A stretch of 64,000 nt of DNA from Thiobacillus denitrificans. Its GTDB lineage: Bacteria > Pseudomonadota > Gammaproteobacteria > Burkholderiales > Thiobacillaceae. Each line of letters begins with the position of its first letter. The first letter of the stretch is position 1. Under the pieces are notes generated by a model. That model was given only the letters and a program-made list of their open reading frames with translations. It searched no databases and was not told where the DNA came from. The DNA is taken from assembly GCA_020723405.1 (NCBI GenBank), contig DYIY01000004.1, positions 1-64,000 of the forward strand. Direction: 5' to 3'. Below are positions 52,466-62,376 of this stretch, one piece after another. Position numbers and translations under genes: made by a program.

Positions 52466-53232
52466 GGCTCGCCTTCCTCGCCCGGCAGGGGCATGGCATC
52501 GGTCTGGAGGGCCATCAGGGGCTTCATGGCGGTGAGCAGGCTGGCAAACAGCTTGGGGTGCAGCTTTTCCTGTTCCGCCAGCAGGGACTTCATCTGGAAG
52601 CGCTGCATGGGCATGGAGAAACAGGCCGGGCAGTTCTCATGGATGACCGGCAGGCCGGCCCGGAGGGCGAAATCCCGGGTCTGCCTTTCCCGGGCGTGGA
52701 CCAGGGGGCGGATCACCCGCAGGTCACCGGCGTCGATGCGATAGTGGGCCTGCATGGTACGCAGTTTGCCGCCGAAGAAGGCGCTCATGAGGAAGGTCTC
52801 CGCCAGGTCGTCCAGGTGCTGGGCCAGGGCCAGCACGTTGCAGCCCTGCTCCCGGGCCACCCGGTAAAGGATGCCCCGGCGCAGGCGGGAGCAGTAGGCA
52901 CAGAAGGAATCCCCCTTCATATGCTGCTCGGCGGAGGCCACGATGGGCTGGGATTCGTAGAAGTAGGGCACGCCCAGTTCGGCCATGTAGGACTTCAGGG
53001 GACTGGGATCGTATTCCGGGGACTGGGGATCCACCGTGCAGGCGGCCAGATGGAACTTCACCGGCGCCCGCTTCTGCAGATGCAGCAGCACGTGCAGCAG
53101 GGACAAGCTGTCCTTGCCCCCGGACAGGCCCAGCAGGATGCGGTCCCCGGCGCGGATCATGGCGTAGTCGCCGATGGCCCGGCCGGCGGCGCTCAGCAGG
53201 GAACGGGGCGGGGTGGCGGGCGAGGCGGCCAT
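52462..53232 (-). CDS. ttcA: tRNA 2-thiocytidine(32) synthetase TtcA
   Basis: TtcA is an iron-sulfur enzyme that thiolates cytidine 32 of certain tRNAs. The 256-residue protein has the PP-loop SGGKDS (37-42), the first cysteine pair CAYC (111-114) and the second ENCPAC (201-204), which hold the 4Fe-4S cluster. The ATG at 53232 shares one base with the TGA of the upstream thioredoxin-like gene; a longer in-frame start would run into that gene and is rejected. Confidence 0.94.
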   Translation of the reverse strand: MAASPATPPRSLLSAAGRAIGDYAMIRAGDRILLGLSGGKDSLSLLHVLLHLQKRAPVKFHLAACTVDPQSPEYDPSPLKSYMAELGVPYFYESQPIVASAEQHMKGDSFCAYCSRLRRGILYRVAREQGCNVLALAQHLDDLAETFLMSAFFGGKLRTMQAHYRIDAGDLRVIRPLVHARERQTRDFALRAGLPVIHENCPACFSMPMQRFQMKSLLAEQEKLHPKLFASLLTAMKPLMALQTDAMPLPGEEGEP

Positions 53233-53783
53233 CACTCCAGCAAGGGCTTGACCAGGGCGTCCAGGCGGGCCTCGGTCACGCCCCCGGTGAGGGTGGCCAC
53301 CGGGGCGCCCCGTTTGTCGAAGACCACCGTGTAGGGCAGGCCTCCCAGCCGGTTGCCGGCGGCCAGCGACAGGCCGGAAGCCTCCTCCGCCCCCAGCAGG
53401 ATGGGATAGTTGATGCCCGTCTCGTCCACGAAGGCGGCCACCTTGTCCGGATCGTCCAGGGCCACCCCGACGAATTGCAGGCCGGCGCCGCCCAGGCGTT
53501 CCTGGAGGCGGATGAAATCCGGGATCTCCTTGCGGCAGGGCGGGCACCAGGGAGCCCAGAAGTTGAGCACCAGCACCTTGCCCTGCCATTGACCCAGGGC
53601 CTGGATGCGGCCCGCCAGGTCCGGCAGGCGGGCGTCCCACACTTCCGCCACCCGTACTTCGCCCGGCGCCCCCATCAGGGGCTCCGGCGGATTGGCGAAG
53701 CGCTGGGCCAGCACCCCGGCCAGACCGAAGCCCAGGGCCACCAGCAGGAGGGTGGCCTGGCGGGATTTCAGCACCTTGGCCAC
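53232..53783 (-). CDS. TlpA-family membrane-anchored thiol:disulfide oxidoreductase
   Basis: This periplasmic thioredoxin-like protein of 183 residues has an N-terminal anchor (about 9-26) and the active site WAPWCPPCRKEIP, then GLPYTVVFDKRG with the cis-proline. The start is taken as a GTG at 53783, five bases after the dsbD stop; an ATG-initiated frame reaching 53942 would overlap dsbD by over 150 bp and is rejected. Being next to dsbD it probably receives electrons from it, and may serve cytochrome maturation or other reduced cysteines. Confidence 0.85.
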   Translation of the reverse strand: MAKVLKSRQATLLLVALGFGLAGVLAQRFANPPEPLMGAPGEVRVAEVWDARLPDLAGRIQALGQWQGKVLVLNFWAPWCPPCRKEIPDFIRLQERLGGAGLQFVGVALDDPDKVAAFVDETGINYPILLGAEEASGLSLAAGNRLGGLPYTVVFDKRGAPVATLTGGVTEARLDALVKPLLE

Positions 53784-53787
53784 CGGT

Positions 53788-56052
53788 TCAGGGCAGGGCC
53801 TTGGCGATGCTGTCCAGGAATTTCTCCGGTGGTTCATAGCCCACCACGCGGAAGGACGACTCCTGGCCGCTCTTGTCGTAGAAGATGATGCCCGGGGGGC
53901 CGAACAGCTTGAAGCGGGCCAGCAGGGCCTTGTCGTCGGCACTGTTGGCGGTCACGTCGGCCTGGAGCAGCACGGCGTCCTTGAGCCGGTCCAGGACTCG
54001 GGGATCGCTGAAGGTGAAGCGCTCCATCTCCTTGCAGGACACGCACCAGTCGGCATAGAAGTCCAGCATCACCTCCTTGCCGGCGGCGGCGGCCACGGCG
54101 GCATCCAGTTCGGCCAGGTTCTTGACCCGCTTGAATTGCAGGTGGGCCTGGGTTTCCGCCGCCCCGGCCGGACCGCCCTGGAAGACGGACAGGGGTTGCA
54201 GCAGATCCCGGCTGCCTCCCAGGGCGCCCAGCAGCAGGGCCACGCCGGACACCAGGGAGATGATGCCCACCCCCTTCCAGAAGCGGGCGAAGCCCCGGGC
54301 GTTCACGGCCAGGGGCTCCAGGGCGTGGAGGTACATGGCGGAGATGATGAGCAGGGCGGCCCACATGAACATCTGGGCGATTTCCGACAGCAGGGGGGAG
54401 ACCAGCCAGATGGCCACGGCCAGCAGGGCCACGCCGAAGAAGCGCTTGACGGCGTCCATCCAGCCGCCGGCCCGGGGCAGCAGGGCGCCGGCGGAGAGAC
54501 CCACCAGCAGCAGGGGCACGCCCATGCCGATGGCCAGGGAGAACAGGGACACGCCGCCCAGCACCACGTCGCCGGTCTGGCTGATGTAGAGCAGAGCCCC
54601 GGCCAGGGGGGCGGCCACGCAGGGGCCGACGATGAGGGCGGAGATGGCGCCCATGACGAACACGCTGGCGAAACGGCCGCCCTGGATGCGGTTGCTGGCC
54701 TCGGTGAAGCGGCTTTGCAGGAAGCTGGGCATCTGCAATTCGTAGAAGCCGAACATGGACATGGCCAGGGCCACGAAGATGGCTGCTCCGGTGCCCAGGG
54801 CCCAGGGGTTCTGCAGGGCGTTGGAGATGAGTGTGCCGGACAGGCCCGCCGCCACCCCGGCCAGGGCGTAGGTGAGGGCCATGCCCAGCACGTAGGCCAG
54901 GGAGAGCATGAAGCCCTTGCGCTTGGTGATGGCATGCCCCTGGCCGACGATGATGCCGGACAGGATGGGGATCATGGGGAACACGCAGGGGGTCAGGGAA
55001 AGCAGCAGGCCGAAGCCGAAGAAACTGGCCACCACCAGCCAGTAGTTGCCCCCTTGCAGGATGGCCGCCACCTTGTCGGACTCGGAGGCGGCGGCGCCGG
55101 CAGCGGGCACGGGCGCGGGGGCCACGGCCTGGGCCGGCACCGGCGCCGGCGTGGCGGTCATGTCCACGGTGAAGCTCTGGTCCTGGGGCGGATAGCAGAT
55201 GCCCTTCTCGCTGCATCCCTGGTGGCTCACGTCCAGTTTCACCACCGGGGTGCCCGGGGCCAGGCCGGACAGGCGGACGACCGCCGTGAAATCCTTGTGG
55301 TAGACGAACATCTTGCCGAAGTTGGGGTCCTCCTTCTCGTCGGCGGGGGGCAGGTCCACCCCGGCCACGCCCACTTCGGCGGGCTCGACGATGTTGATGC
55401 GGATCTTGTCCCGATACAGGTAATACCCGGGGACGATGGTGAAGCGGGCCAGCAGGGTGCCCTCCTGTCCCGGCACCACCTCCAGCCTGAAAGCCTCCTC
55501 GGGGGGCAGGAATTCGGGCTCCGCCTGGCCGCCGGAGAAGCTGCCGGCCAGGGACTTGAGCCGGGCCAGCACTTCCGGGCTTTGCTGGGGGGGCGGGACG
55601 GGGGCCGCCGCCGGCGGCGCAGCGGCGCTGGCGGCGGCAGCGGCCGGTTTGATGGCCGCCACCCCTTCCTGGGGCTGGTAGCACACGCCCAGGTCGGCGC
55701 AGCCCTGGAATTCCGCCTTCAGGTTGAAGGCCCGGGGCCCGCCAGGCGGATAGGTGACGGGTATGCGCACCTTCACTTCGCCCCGGTAGGTTTCCACCTT
55801 CCCGAAGTTTTCGTCGTCCTTGATCTTGCCCGGCGGCAGTTGGGGGGTGCCCAGCTTCACGTCGCCGTCGGCGCCGAACTTGATCTTGGCCCGGTACAGG
55901 TAATAGCCCTTGGCGATCTGGAAGCGGGCCTCCACCGTACCCGGGTCCAGCAACCGGGCGGAGTAGCGGAAAGCCTGCTCCGGCTCCAGGAGTTCCTCAT
56001 CCGCATGGGCAAAAAAGGAGAGGAACAGCAGCAGGGCGAGGACGAGACGCAT
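53788..56052 (-). CDS. dsbD: Protein-disulfide reductase DsbD with duplicated N-terminal domain
   Basis: DsbD carries electrons from cytoplasmic thioredoxin across the inner membrane to periplasmic partners such as CcmG. The 754-residue protein has a signal peptide, then two successive DsbD-alpha-like domains (about 20-145 with a C..GVC pair, and about 185-315 with GCSEKGIC), eight membrane segments (about 345-610) with Cys in LTPCVFPM and VGPCVAAP, and a C-terminal thioredoxin domain with WCVSC at 669-673. The usual form has one alpha domain; the second copy here is an extra. Confidence 0.95.
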   Translation of the reverse strand: MRLVLALLLFLSFFAHADEELLEPEQAFRYSARLLDPGTVEARFQIAKGYYLYRAKIKFGADGDVKLGTPQLPPGKIKDDENFGKVETYRGEVKVRIPVTYPPGGPRAFNLKAEFQGCADLGVCYQPQEGVAAIKPAAAAASAAAPPAAAPVPPPQQSPEVLARLKSLAGSFSGGQAEPEFLPPEEAFRLEVVPGQEGTLLARFTIVPGYYLYRDKIRINIVEPAEVGVAGVDLPPADEKEDPNFGKMFVYHKDFTAVVRLSGLAPGTPVVKLDVSHQGCSEKGICYPPQDQSFTVDMTATPAPVPAQAVAPAPVPAAGAAASESDKVAAILQGGNYWLVVASFFGFGLLLSLTPCVFPMIPILSGIIVGQGHAITKRKGFMLSLAYVLGMALTYALAGVAAGLSGTLISNALQNPWALGTGAAIFVALAMSMFGFYELQMPSFLQSRFTEASNRIQGGRFASVFVMGAISALIVGPCVAAPLAGALLYISQTGDVVLGGVSLFSLAIGMGVPLLLVGLSAGALLPRAGGWMDAVKRFFGVALLAVAIWLVSPLLSEIAQMFMWAALLIISAMYLHALEPLAVNARGFARFWKGVGIISLVSGVALLLGALGGSRDLLQPLSVFQGGPAGAAETQAHLQFKRVKNLAELDAAVAAAAGKEVMLDFYADWCVSCKEMERFTFSDPRVLDRLKDAVLLQADVTANSADDKALLARFKLFGPPGIIFYDKSGQESSFRVVGYEPPEKFLDSIAKALP

Positions 56053-56064
56053 GGTGGACTCCGC

Positions 56065-56418
56065 TCAGTCGTGGGTCGCCGCCGGGTCAGGGGCGGCGGG
56101 TATCGTTGTGGATGAGGCAACCCAGGCCAGGTAGTCCGGCAGGCCGCCGGACGGCGCCAGGGCCAGGATTTCCGGCAGTGCGTAGGGGTGCCGCTTGCGC
56201 AGATAGGTTTCCAGGGCGGGATAAAGTTCCGCCGTGGTCTTGATGAACAGGGGAACCTCCCCATCTTCCTGGACGGCGCCCTGCCAGCGGTACACTGAGC
56301 GGCATGGCGACAGGATGTTCACGCAGGCCGCCAGCCCCTCATCCACCAGATTCCTGGCCAGTTCGCCGGCGATCTCGGCGTTGGGCAGGGTGGTGAGGAC
56401 AAGTCGGATGGATGGCAC
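56065..56418 (-). CDS. cutA: Divalent-cation tolerance protein CutA
   Basis: CutA is a small trimeric cytoplasmic protein linked with copper and other metal tolerance, with a ferredoxin-like fold. The 117-residue protein has the family segments LVDEGLAACVNILSP and RHPYALPEILALAP. It starts 7 bp inside the start of the divergent fxsA, so the two share a promoter region. dsbD lies 12 bp downstream on the same strand. Confidence 0.93.
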   Translation of the reverse strand: MPSIRLVLTTLPNAEIAGELARNLVDEGLAACVNILSPCRSVYRWQGAVQEDGEVPLFIKTTAELYPALETYLRKRHPYALPEILALAPSGGLPDYLAWVASSTTIPAAPDPAATHD

Positions 56419-56828
56419 GGAGGATGGGCATGCGCGTGGGTGGGTTGGGCATTATAGCCGTGGCTTTTCTGGCCCTGGAAATGGTGGGGATGTACCTGAT
56501 CGGCCAACGCATCGGCGGCCTGGAAACGGCCCTCTGGCTGATTCTGGACGTGGTCCTGGGCATCTGGGTGATCCGCCATGCGGGGGCGGCCTTCCTGCCG
56601 GGACTCATGCACGGCCTGGGCCAGGGCCATCCTCCCTTCGCCATGCTCTGGGCCACCGGCCGGCGCTTCCTGGCCGGGGTGCTGCTCATCCTGCCCGGCG
56701 CCTTGAGCGACCTCATCGCCCTCGTCCTCCTGCTCTGGCCCAGCCCCCCCGCGCCGCCCGCCGGACGCCGGCCCCCGGGCCGGGGCCCGGACGACGCCAT
56801 CGAAGGCGAATTCCGCCGGGAGGATTAA
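56412..56828 (+). CDS. fxsA: FxsA-family membrane protein
   Basis: FxsA is a small inner-membrane protein; the E. coli member lessens exclusion of phage T7 by the F factor. The 138-residue product has three or four hydrophobic segments (about 10-28, 37-55, 83-107) and a Pro/Arg-rich tail. The first ATG overlaps the divergent cutA start; ATG at 56424 or 56430 is equally plausible. It ends with a 4-bp overlap of the convergent transporter gene. Confidence 0.82.
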   Translation: MARRMGMRVGGLGIIAVAFLALEMVGMYLIGQRIGGLETALWLILDVVLGIWVIRHAGAAFLPGLMHGLGQGHPPFAMLWATGRRFLAGVLLILPGALSDLIALVLLLWPSPPAPPAGRRPPGRGPDDAIEGEFRRED

Positions 56829-57862
56829 TCCAGCTTGGTCTTCAGGTGGCGCAGGGCCACCAGGGTGGCAGCGGCGGCGGGAATGGCCACCAGCAGGCCG
56901 ACGAAGCCGAACAACTGGCCGAAGGCCATGAGGGCGAAGATGACCGCCACCGGGTGCAGGCCCACCCGCTCCCCCACCAGCCAGGGGGTGACGGCCATGC
57001 CTTCCAGCATCTGGCCGGCCAGGAACACCCCCCAGACCGGCAGCAGGGCGGCCAGGTCGCCGTACTGGGCCCAGCCGGCCAGGGTACCCAGCAGCACCCC
57101 AACCACCACGCCCAGGTAGGGCACGAACACCAGGATGCCGGAGATGATCCCCACCGCCAGGGCATAGTCCAGGCCGGCGATGGCCAGGGCGATGCTGTAG
57201 AACAGGCACATGACCAGGATCACCAGCACCTGGCCGCGCACGAATTCCGACAGCACCCCGTCGATCTCCCGGGCCAGGGACACGGTCCGGCCGTGCAGGG
57301 AATCGGGGATCCAGTCGGCCAGGTGGGCCATGACCCGGTCCCAGTCGCGCAGCAGGTAGAACAGCACCACCGGCACCAGCAGCAGGTTGCCGAGGAAACC
57401 CACCAGGGCCAGGCCGCTGTCGGCGATGCGGGGCAGGTATTGGGTGACCTGGGACAGTTCGCTGACATGGGCCTTGAGCCAGGCGATCAGGGCTTCCTGG
57501 TCCCGGGCCAGGTCCACGCCGAAGGTGGCGGTGAGCCAGGGCAGCAGGGTCTGGGTGCCCCATTCCACCACCCGGGGCACCTGTTCCATGAGCAGGCGCA
57601 CCTGGGCCTGGACCAGGGGCGTCAGGATGAGCAGCAGCAGCACCAGGGCCAGCACCAGGCCCAGCAGCACCAGCACGGTGCCCAGAGTGCGCTTGACGCC
57701 GCGGGCCTCCAGCCGGTCCACCAGGGGATCGCACAGGTAGGCCAGGGCCGCCGCCAGGAGGAAGGGCGACAGGATGGGGGAGAGCAGGTAGAGGAGCCAG
57801 GCCAGGCCGCCCCCCACGGCGAGGTGGGGCAACCAGCGGGCAAGGGAGGGTTCTGCGGGCAT
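56825..57862 (-). CDS. AI-2E family transporter (PerM-like)
   Basis: This inner-membrane protein of the AI-2E/PerM family has 345 residues and about eight membrane segments, with the family stretch [20 protein letters not shown] early and [15 protein letters not shown] later. It may be an efflux or ion-exchange protein; the substrate is not known. The ATG at 57862 is preferred over one at 57934 because the extra 24 residues lack homology-like features and would run into the purM promoter region. The divergent purM starts 46 bp away. Confidence 0.88.
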   Translation of the reverse strand: MPAEPSLARWLPHLAVGGGLAWLLYLLSPILSPFLLAAALAYLCDPLVDRLEARGVKRTLGTVLVLLGLVLALVLLLLILTPLVQAQVRLLMEQVPRVVEWGTQTLLPWLTATFGVDLARDQEALIAWLKAHVSELSQVTQYLPRIADSGLALVGFLGNLLLVPVVLFYLLRDWDRVMAHLADWIPDSLHGRTVSLAREIDGVLSEFVRGQVLVILVMCLFYSIALAIAGLDYALAVGIISGILVFVPYLGVVVGVLLGTLAGWAQYGDLAALLPVWGVFLAGQMLEGMAVTPWLVGERVGLHPVAVIFALMAFGQLFGFVGLLVAIPAAAATLVALRHLKTKLD

Positions 57863-57908
57863 GTGGGCTAGAATAGCACCCTTTACCGAACCTCCCGACG
57901 GCCCTCCC

Positions 57909-58958
57909 GTGACTGCCTCCTCCTCCGCCCCCACCTCCCTGTCCTACCGCGACGCCGGCGTCGACATCGATGCCGGCGATTCCCTGGTGGAACGCATCAA
58001 ACCCCATGCCCGGCGCACCCTGCGCCCGGAAGTGCTGGCCGGCATCGGCGGCTTCGGCGCCCTCATGGAACTGCCCAAGAAGTACAAGGAACCGGTGCTC
58101 ATCTCCGGCACCGACGGGGTGGGCACCAAGCTCAAGCTGGCCTTCCAGATGAACAAGCACGACACCATCGGCCAGGATCTGGTGGCCATGAGCGTCAACG
58201 ACATCCTGGTCCAGGGCGCCGAGCCCCTTTTCTTCCTGGACTATTTCGCCTGCGGCCACCTGGACGTGGACGCGGCGGAACAGGTGGTGGCCGGCATTGC
58301 CAAGGGTTGCGAGCTGTCCGGCTGCGCCCTGATCGGTGGCGAGACGGCGGAAATGCCGGGCATGTACCCGGCCGGGGAATACGATCTGGCCGGCTTCGCC
58401 GTGGGCGTGGCGGAAAAGTCCCGACTCATCACCGGACGGGACATCCAGCCCGGCGACGCGGTGCTGGGCCTGGCCTCCAGCGGTCCCCATTCCAACGGCT
58501 ATTCCCTGGTGCGCAAGATCGTCGAGGTGGCCGGCGCCGACCTGGCGGCCGAGTTCCACGGCCGCAGCCTGGGCGAAACCCTGCTGGAACCCACCCGCAT
58601 CTACGTGAAGTCGCTGCTGGCCCTCATGGCCGAGACCCGGGTGAAGGGCATGGCCCACATCACCGGCGGCGGCATCACCGGCAACGTGCCCCGGGTGCTG
58701 CCGGAGCACACCCGGGCCGTGATCCGGGCCGACGCCTGGACCTGGCCGGCGGTGTTCCAGTGGTTGCAGGCCCAGGGCAACGTGGCCCTGGCGGAAATGC
58801 ACCGGACCTTCAACTGCGGCATCGGCATGGTGCTGGTGGTGGACAAAGGCGACGCCGACGCCGCCATGCAGTTCCTGTCCGCCCGAGGCGAGACCGTCTA
58901 CCGGCTGGGCGAGATCCAGGCCCGGGAAGCGGGACAGGACCAGGCCATCATCGTCTGA
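57909..58958 (+). CDS. purM: Phosphoribosylformylglycinamidine cyclo-ligase
   Basis: PurM makes aminoimidazole ribonucleotide in step five of purine synthesis. The 349-residue protein shows [13 protein letters not shown] near the start, [26 protein letters not shown] and [14 protein letters not shown], all typical. The start is a GTG at 57909, which gives the usual N-terminus; the upstream in-frame ATG at 57861 would overlap the divergent transporter start. purN follows after 5 bp. Confidence 0.97.
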   Translation: MTASSSAPTSLSYRDAGVDIDAGDSLVERIKPHARRTLRPEVLAGIGGFGALMELPKKYKEPVLISGTDGVGTKLKLAFQMNKHDTIGQDLVAMSVNDILVQGAEPLFFLDYFACGHLDVDAAEQVVAGIAKGCELSGCALIGGETAEMPGMYPAGEYDLAGFAVGVAEKSRLITGRDIQPGDAVLGLASSGPHSNGYSLVRKIVEVAGADLAAEFHGRSLGETLLEPTRIYVKSLLALMAETRVKGMAHITGGGITGNVPRVLPEHTRAVIRADAWTWPAVFQWLQAQGNVALAEMHRTFNCGIGMVLVVDKGDADAAMQFLSARGETVYRLGEIQAREAGQDQAIIV

Positions 58959-58963
58959 CGGCC

Positions 58964-59599
58964 ATGCGGGTCGTCATCCTCATCTCCGGCCGGGGCAGCA
59001 ACATGCAGGCCCTGCTGGAAGCGCAACTGCCGGTGGAGTTCGCCGCCGTGATCAGCAACCGGCCGGAAGCCCAGGGCCTGGCCATCGCCGCCGGCCACGG
59101 CGTGCCCACCGCCGTGGTGGACCACCGCCGGTTCCCCGACCGGGCCGCCTTCGACGCCGCCCTGGCCGGGGAGATCGACCGCCACCGGCCCGACCTGGTG
59201 GTGCTGGCCGGCTTCATGCGCCTGCTCACCGACGGCTTCGTGCGCCATTACGAAGGACGGCTCATCAACATCCACCCGGCCCTGCTGCCCGCCTTCCCGG
59301 GCCTGGACACCCACGCCCGGGCCCTGGCCGCCGGGGTGAAACTGCACGGCTGCACGGTCCATTACGTCACCCCGGAGGTGGACGCTGGGCCCATCATCGC
59401 CCAGGCGGCCGTGCCGGTGCTGGACGACGACACGCCGGAACGCCTGGCGGCCCGGGTTCTGCGCCAGGAACACCGGCTGTTTCCCCGGGCCGTGGCCTGG
59501 CTGGCCGCCGGCCGGGTGAATCTGCGGGAGGACGGCACCGTGGCGGTGGCCGGCACCGCCGCCCTGGATGGCGAGGCCCTGCTGGCGCCAGGGGACTGA
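58964..59599 (+). CDS. purN: Phosphoribosylglycinamide formyltransferase
   Basis: PurN transfers a formyl group from 10-formyltetrahydrofolate to GAR, purine step three. The 211-residue protein has ISGRGSNMQALL, the folate-side NIHPALLPAFPG with the catalytic Asn and His, and VTPEVDAGPIIAQ with the catalytic Asp. It lies 5 bp after purM, a common pairing, and 6 bp before the DUF3108 gene. Confidence 0.97.
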   Translation: MRVVILISGRGSNMQALLEAQLPVEFAAVISNRPEAQGLAIAAGHGVPTAVVDHRRFPDRAAFDAALAGEIDRHRPDLVVLAGFMRLLTDGFVRHYEGRLINIHPALLPAFPGLDTHARALAAGVKLHGCTVHYVTPEVDAGPIIAQAAVPVLDDDTPERLAARVLRQEHRLFPRAVAWLAAGRVNLREDGTVAVAGTAALDGEALLAPGD

Positions 59600-59605
59600 T
59601 CCCCC

Positions 59606-60625
59606 ATGCAACCCGGGCAGCGCATTTTCGCCCTGGCCCTGGCCGTTTCCCTGGCCTTGCACCTGCTCCTCGCCGGCCGCCTGCCCCAGTGGTGGACTGG
59701 TACTGCCCCAGCCATCCCCTTCCCCATCGAAGCTCATCTGCAGGCGCCCACTCCGACGCCTGCCCCCCTCCAGAGCAGCTCGGCGCCCATCCCCGAACCC
59801 CCCGCCCCGCCACTGGGCGAAACCACCCCGGCGCCACCCGCCCCCCCCCCACCTGAAGCGCCTCCCCAGGAGATGGCCGGGCCGGTGCCGGCAGACATCC
59901 ATCCGACCCAAGCGGCGCCAGCCCCCCAGGCCGAGCCCGCTCCGGTCCTGATCCCGGAAGCCCCCGTCGGACCGCTGCCCCGGGCCCCCCAGACTCCCCT
60001 GCGCGCCCTGCCTGAGCGCATGACCCTGGTTTACGGGGTGAAGACCGGCGGGGAAGGCTTCAGCATGGGCCGCTCCACCTACACCTGGCTGTTGCGCGAC
60101 CAGCGTTACAGCCTGGCCAGCGTCACCGAGGCCACGGGCATCACCGCCCTGTTCGTCAGTGGACGCATCGTGCAGACCAGCGAGGGTCAGGTCACCCACA
60201 CGGGGCTGCGGCCGGAGCAGTTCTGGATGGCCAAGGGCGACAAGCGCCGGCCCCCGGTGCGCCTGGACTGGAACCAGGGGAGCCTGATCCTGCCGGCCGG
60301 CAGCGTGCCCCTGTTGCCCCTGACCCAGGATCTGTTGAGCTTCCCCTTCCACCTGGCCATGACCGTGGGAGAGGAGGAAGGGGAATGGCGCCTGCCGGTG
60401 ACCAATGGCAAGAAGCTGCGGGAATACGCCTTCCGCAGGCTGGGCCGGGAAACCCTGTTCGGGAACGAGCCGCCCCTGGACACCCTGCACGTGCAGGGCT
60501 ACCGGGACGGGGAAGGCACCCTGGACGTGTGGCTGGCCCCCAGCCACCACTGGCTGCCGGTCCGCATCCGCACCCAGGATCAGAAGGGCACGACCCTGGT
60601 GCTGGAACTGGAGAGGATCGAGTAA
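59606..60625 (+). CDS. DUF3108 domain protein, Pro-rich linker
   Basis: This 339-residue envelope protein has a hydrophobic N-terminal segment (about 7-23) that is a signal or anchor, a long Pro/Ala-rich stretch (about 35-130) and a C-terminal DUF3108 domain (about 140-339) with ERMTLVYGVKTGGEG and HVQGYRDGEGTLDVWLAP. Its function is unknown; relatives commonly follow purN in betaproteobacteria, as here at 6 bp, and may be periplasmic. Confidence 0.82.
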   Translation: MQPGQRIFALALAVSLALHLLLAGRLPQWWTGTAPAIPFPIEAHLQAPTPTPAPLQSSSAPIPEPPAPPLGETTPAPPAPPPPEAPPQEMAGPVPADIHPTQAAPAPQAEPAPVLIPEAPVGPLPRAPQTPLRALPERMTLVYGVKTGGEGFSMGRSTYTWLLRDQRYSLASVTEATGITALFVSGRIVQTSEGQVTHTGLRPEQFWMAKGDKRRPPVRLDWNQGSLILPAGSVPLLPLTQDLLSFPFHLAMTVGEEEGEWRLPVTNGKKLREYAFRRLGRETLFGNEPPLDTLHVQGYRDGEGTLDVWLAPSHHWLPVRIRTQDQKGTTLVLELERIE

Positions 60626-60628
60626 GCG

Positions 60629-61783
60629 TCAGTCGATGCCCAGGGCGGCCCGGGTGGCCATGGCCAGCTCCAGGGCCGCCTCCGGGGTGGGGGCCAGACA
60701 GTTGTAGTGGCCCATCTTGCGTCCCGGGCGGGCTTCGGCCTTGCCGTAGAGGTGGAGCTGAACCCCCGGGTGGCGGAGCAGGGCCGCCCAGTCGGGCTCG
60801 GGCCGCCAGACGTCCCCCAGCAGGTTGACCATGGCCACCGGGGAAAGCAGGCGGGGATCCCCCAGGGGCAGGCCGCACAGGGCCCGCACCTGCTGCTGGA
60901 ACTGGTCGGTGGCGCAGGCGTCCAGGGTGTAGTGCCCGCTGTTGTGGGGCCGGGGTGCCATCTCGTTGAACACCACCCGGCCGTCGGCCAGGACGAAGAA
61001 CTCCACGGCCAGCACGCCCACGTAATCCAGACCCCGGGCCAGCCGGGCGGCCATGTCCCGGGCCTGGCCGGCGACGGCCTCGCTGACCCGGGCGGGCACC
61101 AGGCTCACGTCCAGGATGCCGTTGCGGTGCCGGTTCTCTGCCAGGGGAAAGAAGGCGATCTCATCCGCAGGGTTGCGGGCCAGCACCACGGACACCTCCC
61201 GCTCCAGGGGCAGGAAGCCCTCCAGGAGACAAGGCACGCCGTCCAGGGAAGCAAAGGCCGCCGCCAGGGCCTCCCGGCTGCCCACCCGGACCTGGCCCTT
61301 GCCGTCGTAGCCCAGGCGCCGGGTCTTGAGCAGAGCGGGACTGCCCACGGCGGCCCAGGCGGCATCCAGGTCGGCCTCGCCCTCGATGTTGGCGAAGGGG
61401 GCGGTGGCGCAGCCGAACTCCCGGGCCCGGGTCTTTTCCGCCAGCCGGTCCTGGGCCACCGCCAGGGCCTCGGCCCGGGGTGCCACCCGGCAATGCTTGG
61501 CCAGCATGGCCAGGCTCTCGGCCGGCACGTTCTCGAATTCGGTGGTGACCGCCTGGCACATGGCCCCCATGCGCAGCAAGGCCACGGCGTCCCGATAGTC
61601 GGCTTTCAGGTGCACGTCGGCCAATTGCCCGGCCGGACTCGCCGGATCCGGGTCCAGCACCACCACCTGGTAGCCCATGACCCGGGCAGCCAGGGTAAAC
61701 ATGCGTCCCAACTGCCCGCCCCCCAGCACGCCCAAAGTGGCGCCGGGCAGCAGGATCTCCCCGCTGGCAGAGGGTTCACTCAT
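60629..61783 (-). CDS. purK: 5-(carboxyamino)imidazole ribonucleotide synthase
   Basis: PurK is an ATP-grasp enzyme that carboxylates AIR with bicarbonate in purine synthesis. The protein of about 384 residues has [14 protein letters not shown] near the start, [20 protein letters not shown] with the metal-binding Glu/Asn and [16 protein letters not shown]. The ATG at 61783 overlaps the purE stop by 8 bp; an ATG at 61789 would add two residues. It converges with the DUF3108 gene with only 3 bp between stops. Confidence 0.96.
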   Translation of the reverse strand: MSEPSASGEILLPGATLGVLGGGQLGRMFTLAARVMGYQVVVLDPDPASPAGQLADVHLKADYRDAVALLRMGAMCQAVTTEFENVPAESLAMLAKHCRVAPRAEALAVAQDRLAEKTRAREFGCATAPFANIEGEADLDAAWAAVGSPALLKTRRLGYDGKGQVRVGSREALAAAFASLDGVPCLLEGFLPLEREVSVVLARNPADEIAFFPLAENRHRNGILDVSLVPARVSEAVAGQARDMAARLARGLDYVGVLAVEFFVLADGRVVFNEMAPRPHNSGHYTLDACATDQFQQQVRALCGLPLGDPRLLSPVAMVNLLGDVWRPEPDWAALLRHPGVQLHLYGKAEARPGRKMGHYNCLAPTPEAALELAMATRAALGID

Positions 61784-62273
61784 GGCCATCGGGCAGGCTC
61801 ATGGCCAGCACGGTTTCCGTCTGCTGACGGCGGAAGTCCAGCAACGCCGCGCGGATGGCCGGAGACTCGTTGGCCAGCAGGGCGGCCGCAAACAGGGCGG
61901 CGTTGGCGGCCCCGGCGGGCCCCACGGCGAAGGTGGCCACCGGAATGCCCTTGGGCATCTGGGCGATGGACAGCAGGGAGTCCAGGCCTGTAAGAAATTT
62001 CGACATCACCGGCACCCCCAGTACCGGCAGGTGGGTCTTGGCCGCCACCATGCCCGGCAGGTGGGCGGCTCCCCCGGCACCGGCAATGATGCAGCGCAGG
62101 CCCCGCGACGCCCCACTGCCGGCGTAGTCGAACAGCAGATCCGGCGTGCGGTGGGCGGACACCACCCGCTTCTCGAAGGGGATGCCCAGTTGTTCCAGGA
62201 GTTCGGCGGCGTGGCGCATGGTTTCCCAGTCGCTCACGCTGCCCATGATCAGGCCGACCAGGGGGGTGCTCAT
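61776..62273 (-). CDS. purE: N5-carboxyaminoimidazole ribonucleotide mutase
   Basis: PurE moves the carboxyl group made by PurK from N5 to C4 of the imidazole ring. The 165-residue protein has [27 protein letters not shown] and [14 protein letters not shown], the substrate and catalytic segments of the family. It overlaps purK, so the two are one operon. A hairpin with a T-rich tail lies just upstream and may influence expression. Confidence 0.97.
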   Translation of the reverse strand: MSTPLVGLIMGSVSDWETMRHAAELLEQLGIPFEKRVVSAHRTPDLLFDYAGSGASRGLRCIIAGAGGAAHLPGMVAAKTHLPVLGVPVMSKFLTGLDSLLSIAQMPKGIPVATFAVGPAGAANAALFAAALLANESPAIRAALLDFRRQQTETVLAMSLPDGHE

Positions 62274-62282
62274 GATGTGCGC

Positions 62283-62313
62283 GATAAAAGACGAAGGCCC
62301 GCATGATACGGGC
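62283..62313 (-). terminator. Hairpin and T-rich run before purE, terminator or attenuator
   Basis: GGCCCG and CGGGCC (in 62296-62314) pair around a seven-base loop and are followed on the minus strand by TTCGTCTTTTAT, ending about 10 bp before the purE ATG. It may be a back-up terminator for the PEP-CTERM transcript, which already has a stronger one, or an attenuator of purEK. The short stem makes either role uncertain. Confidence 0.4.
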
Positions 62314-62324
62314 CCCCGGTGTGC

Positions 62325-62356
62325 AAAAAAAGGACGCCGGCCCGAAGCCGGCGTCC
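62325..62356 (-). terminator. Rho-independent terminator of PEP-CTERM gene 4
   Basis: GGACGCCGGC (62332-62341) and GCCGGCGTCC (62347-62356) form a perfect 10-bp stem with a five-base loop, 20 bp after the PEP-CTERM stop, and are followed on the minus strand by seven T. Confidence 0.92.
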
Positions 62357-62376
62357 TTCAGAGCAGATCGAACCGA

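Noticed and set aside
57861-57910. ATG at 57861 as purM start
   Set aside because: It would add 16 residues unlike PurM and overlap the divergent transporter start; the GTG at 57909 gives the family N-terminus.
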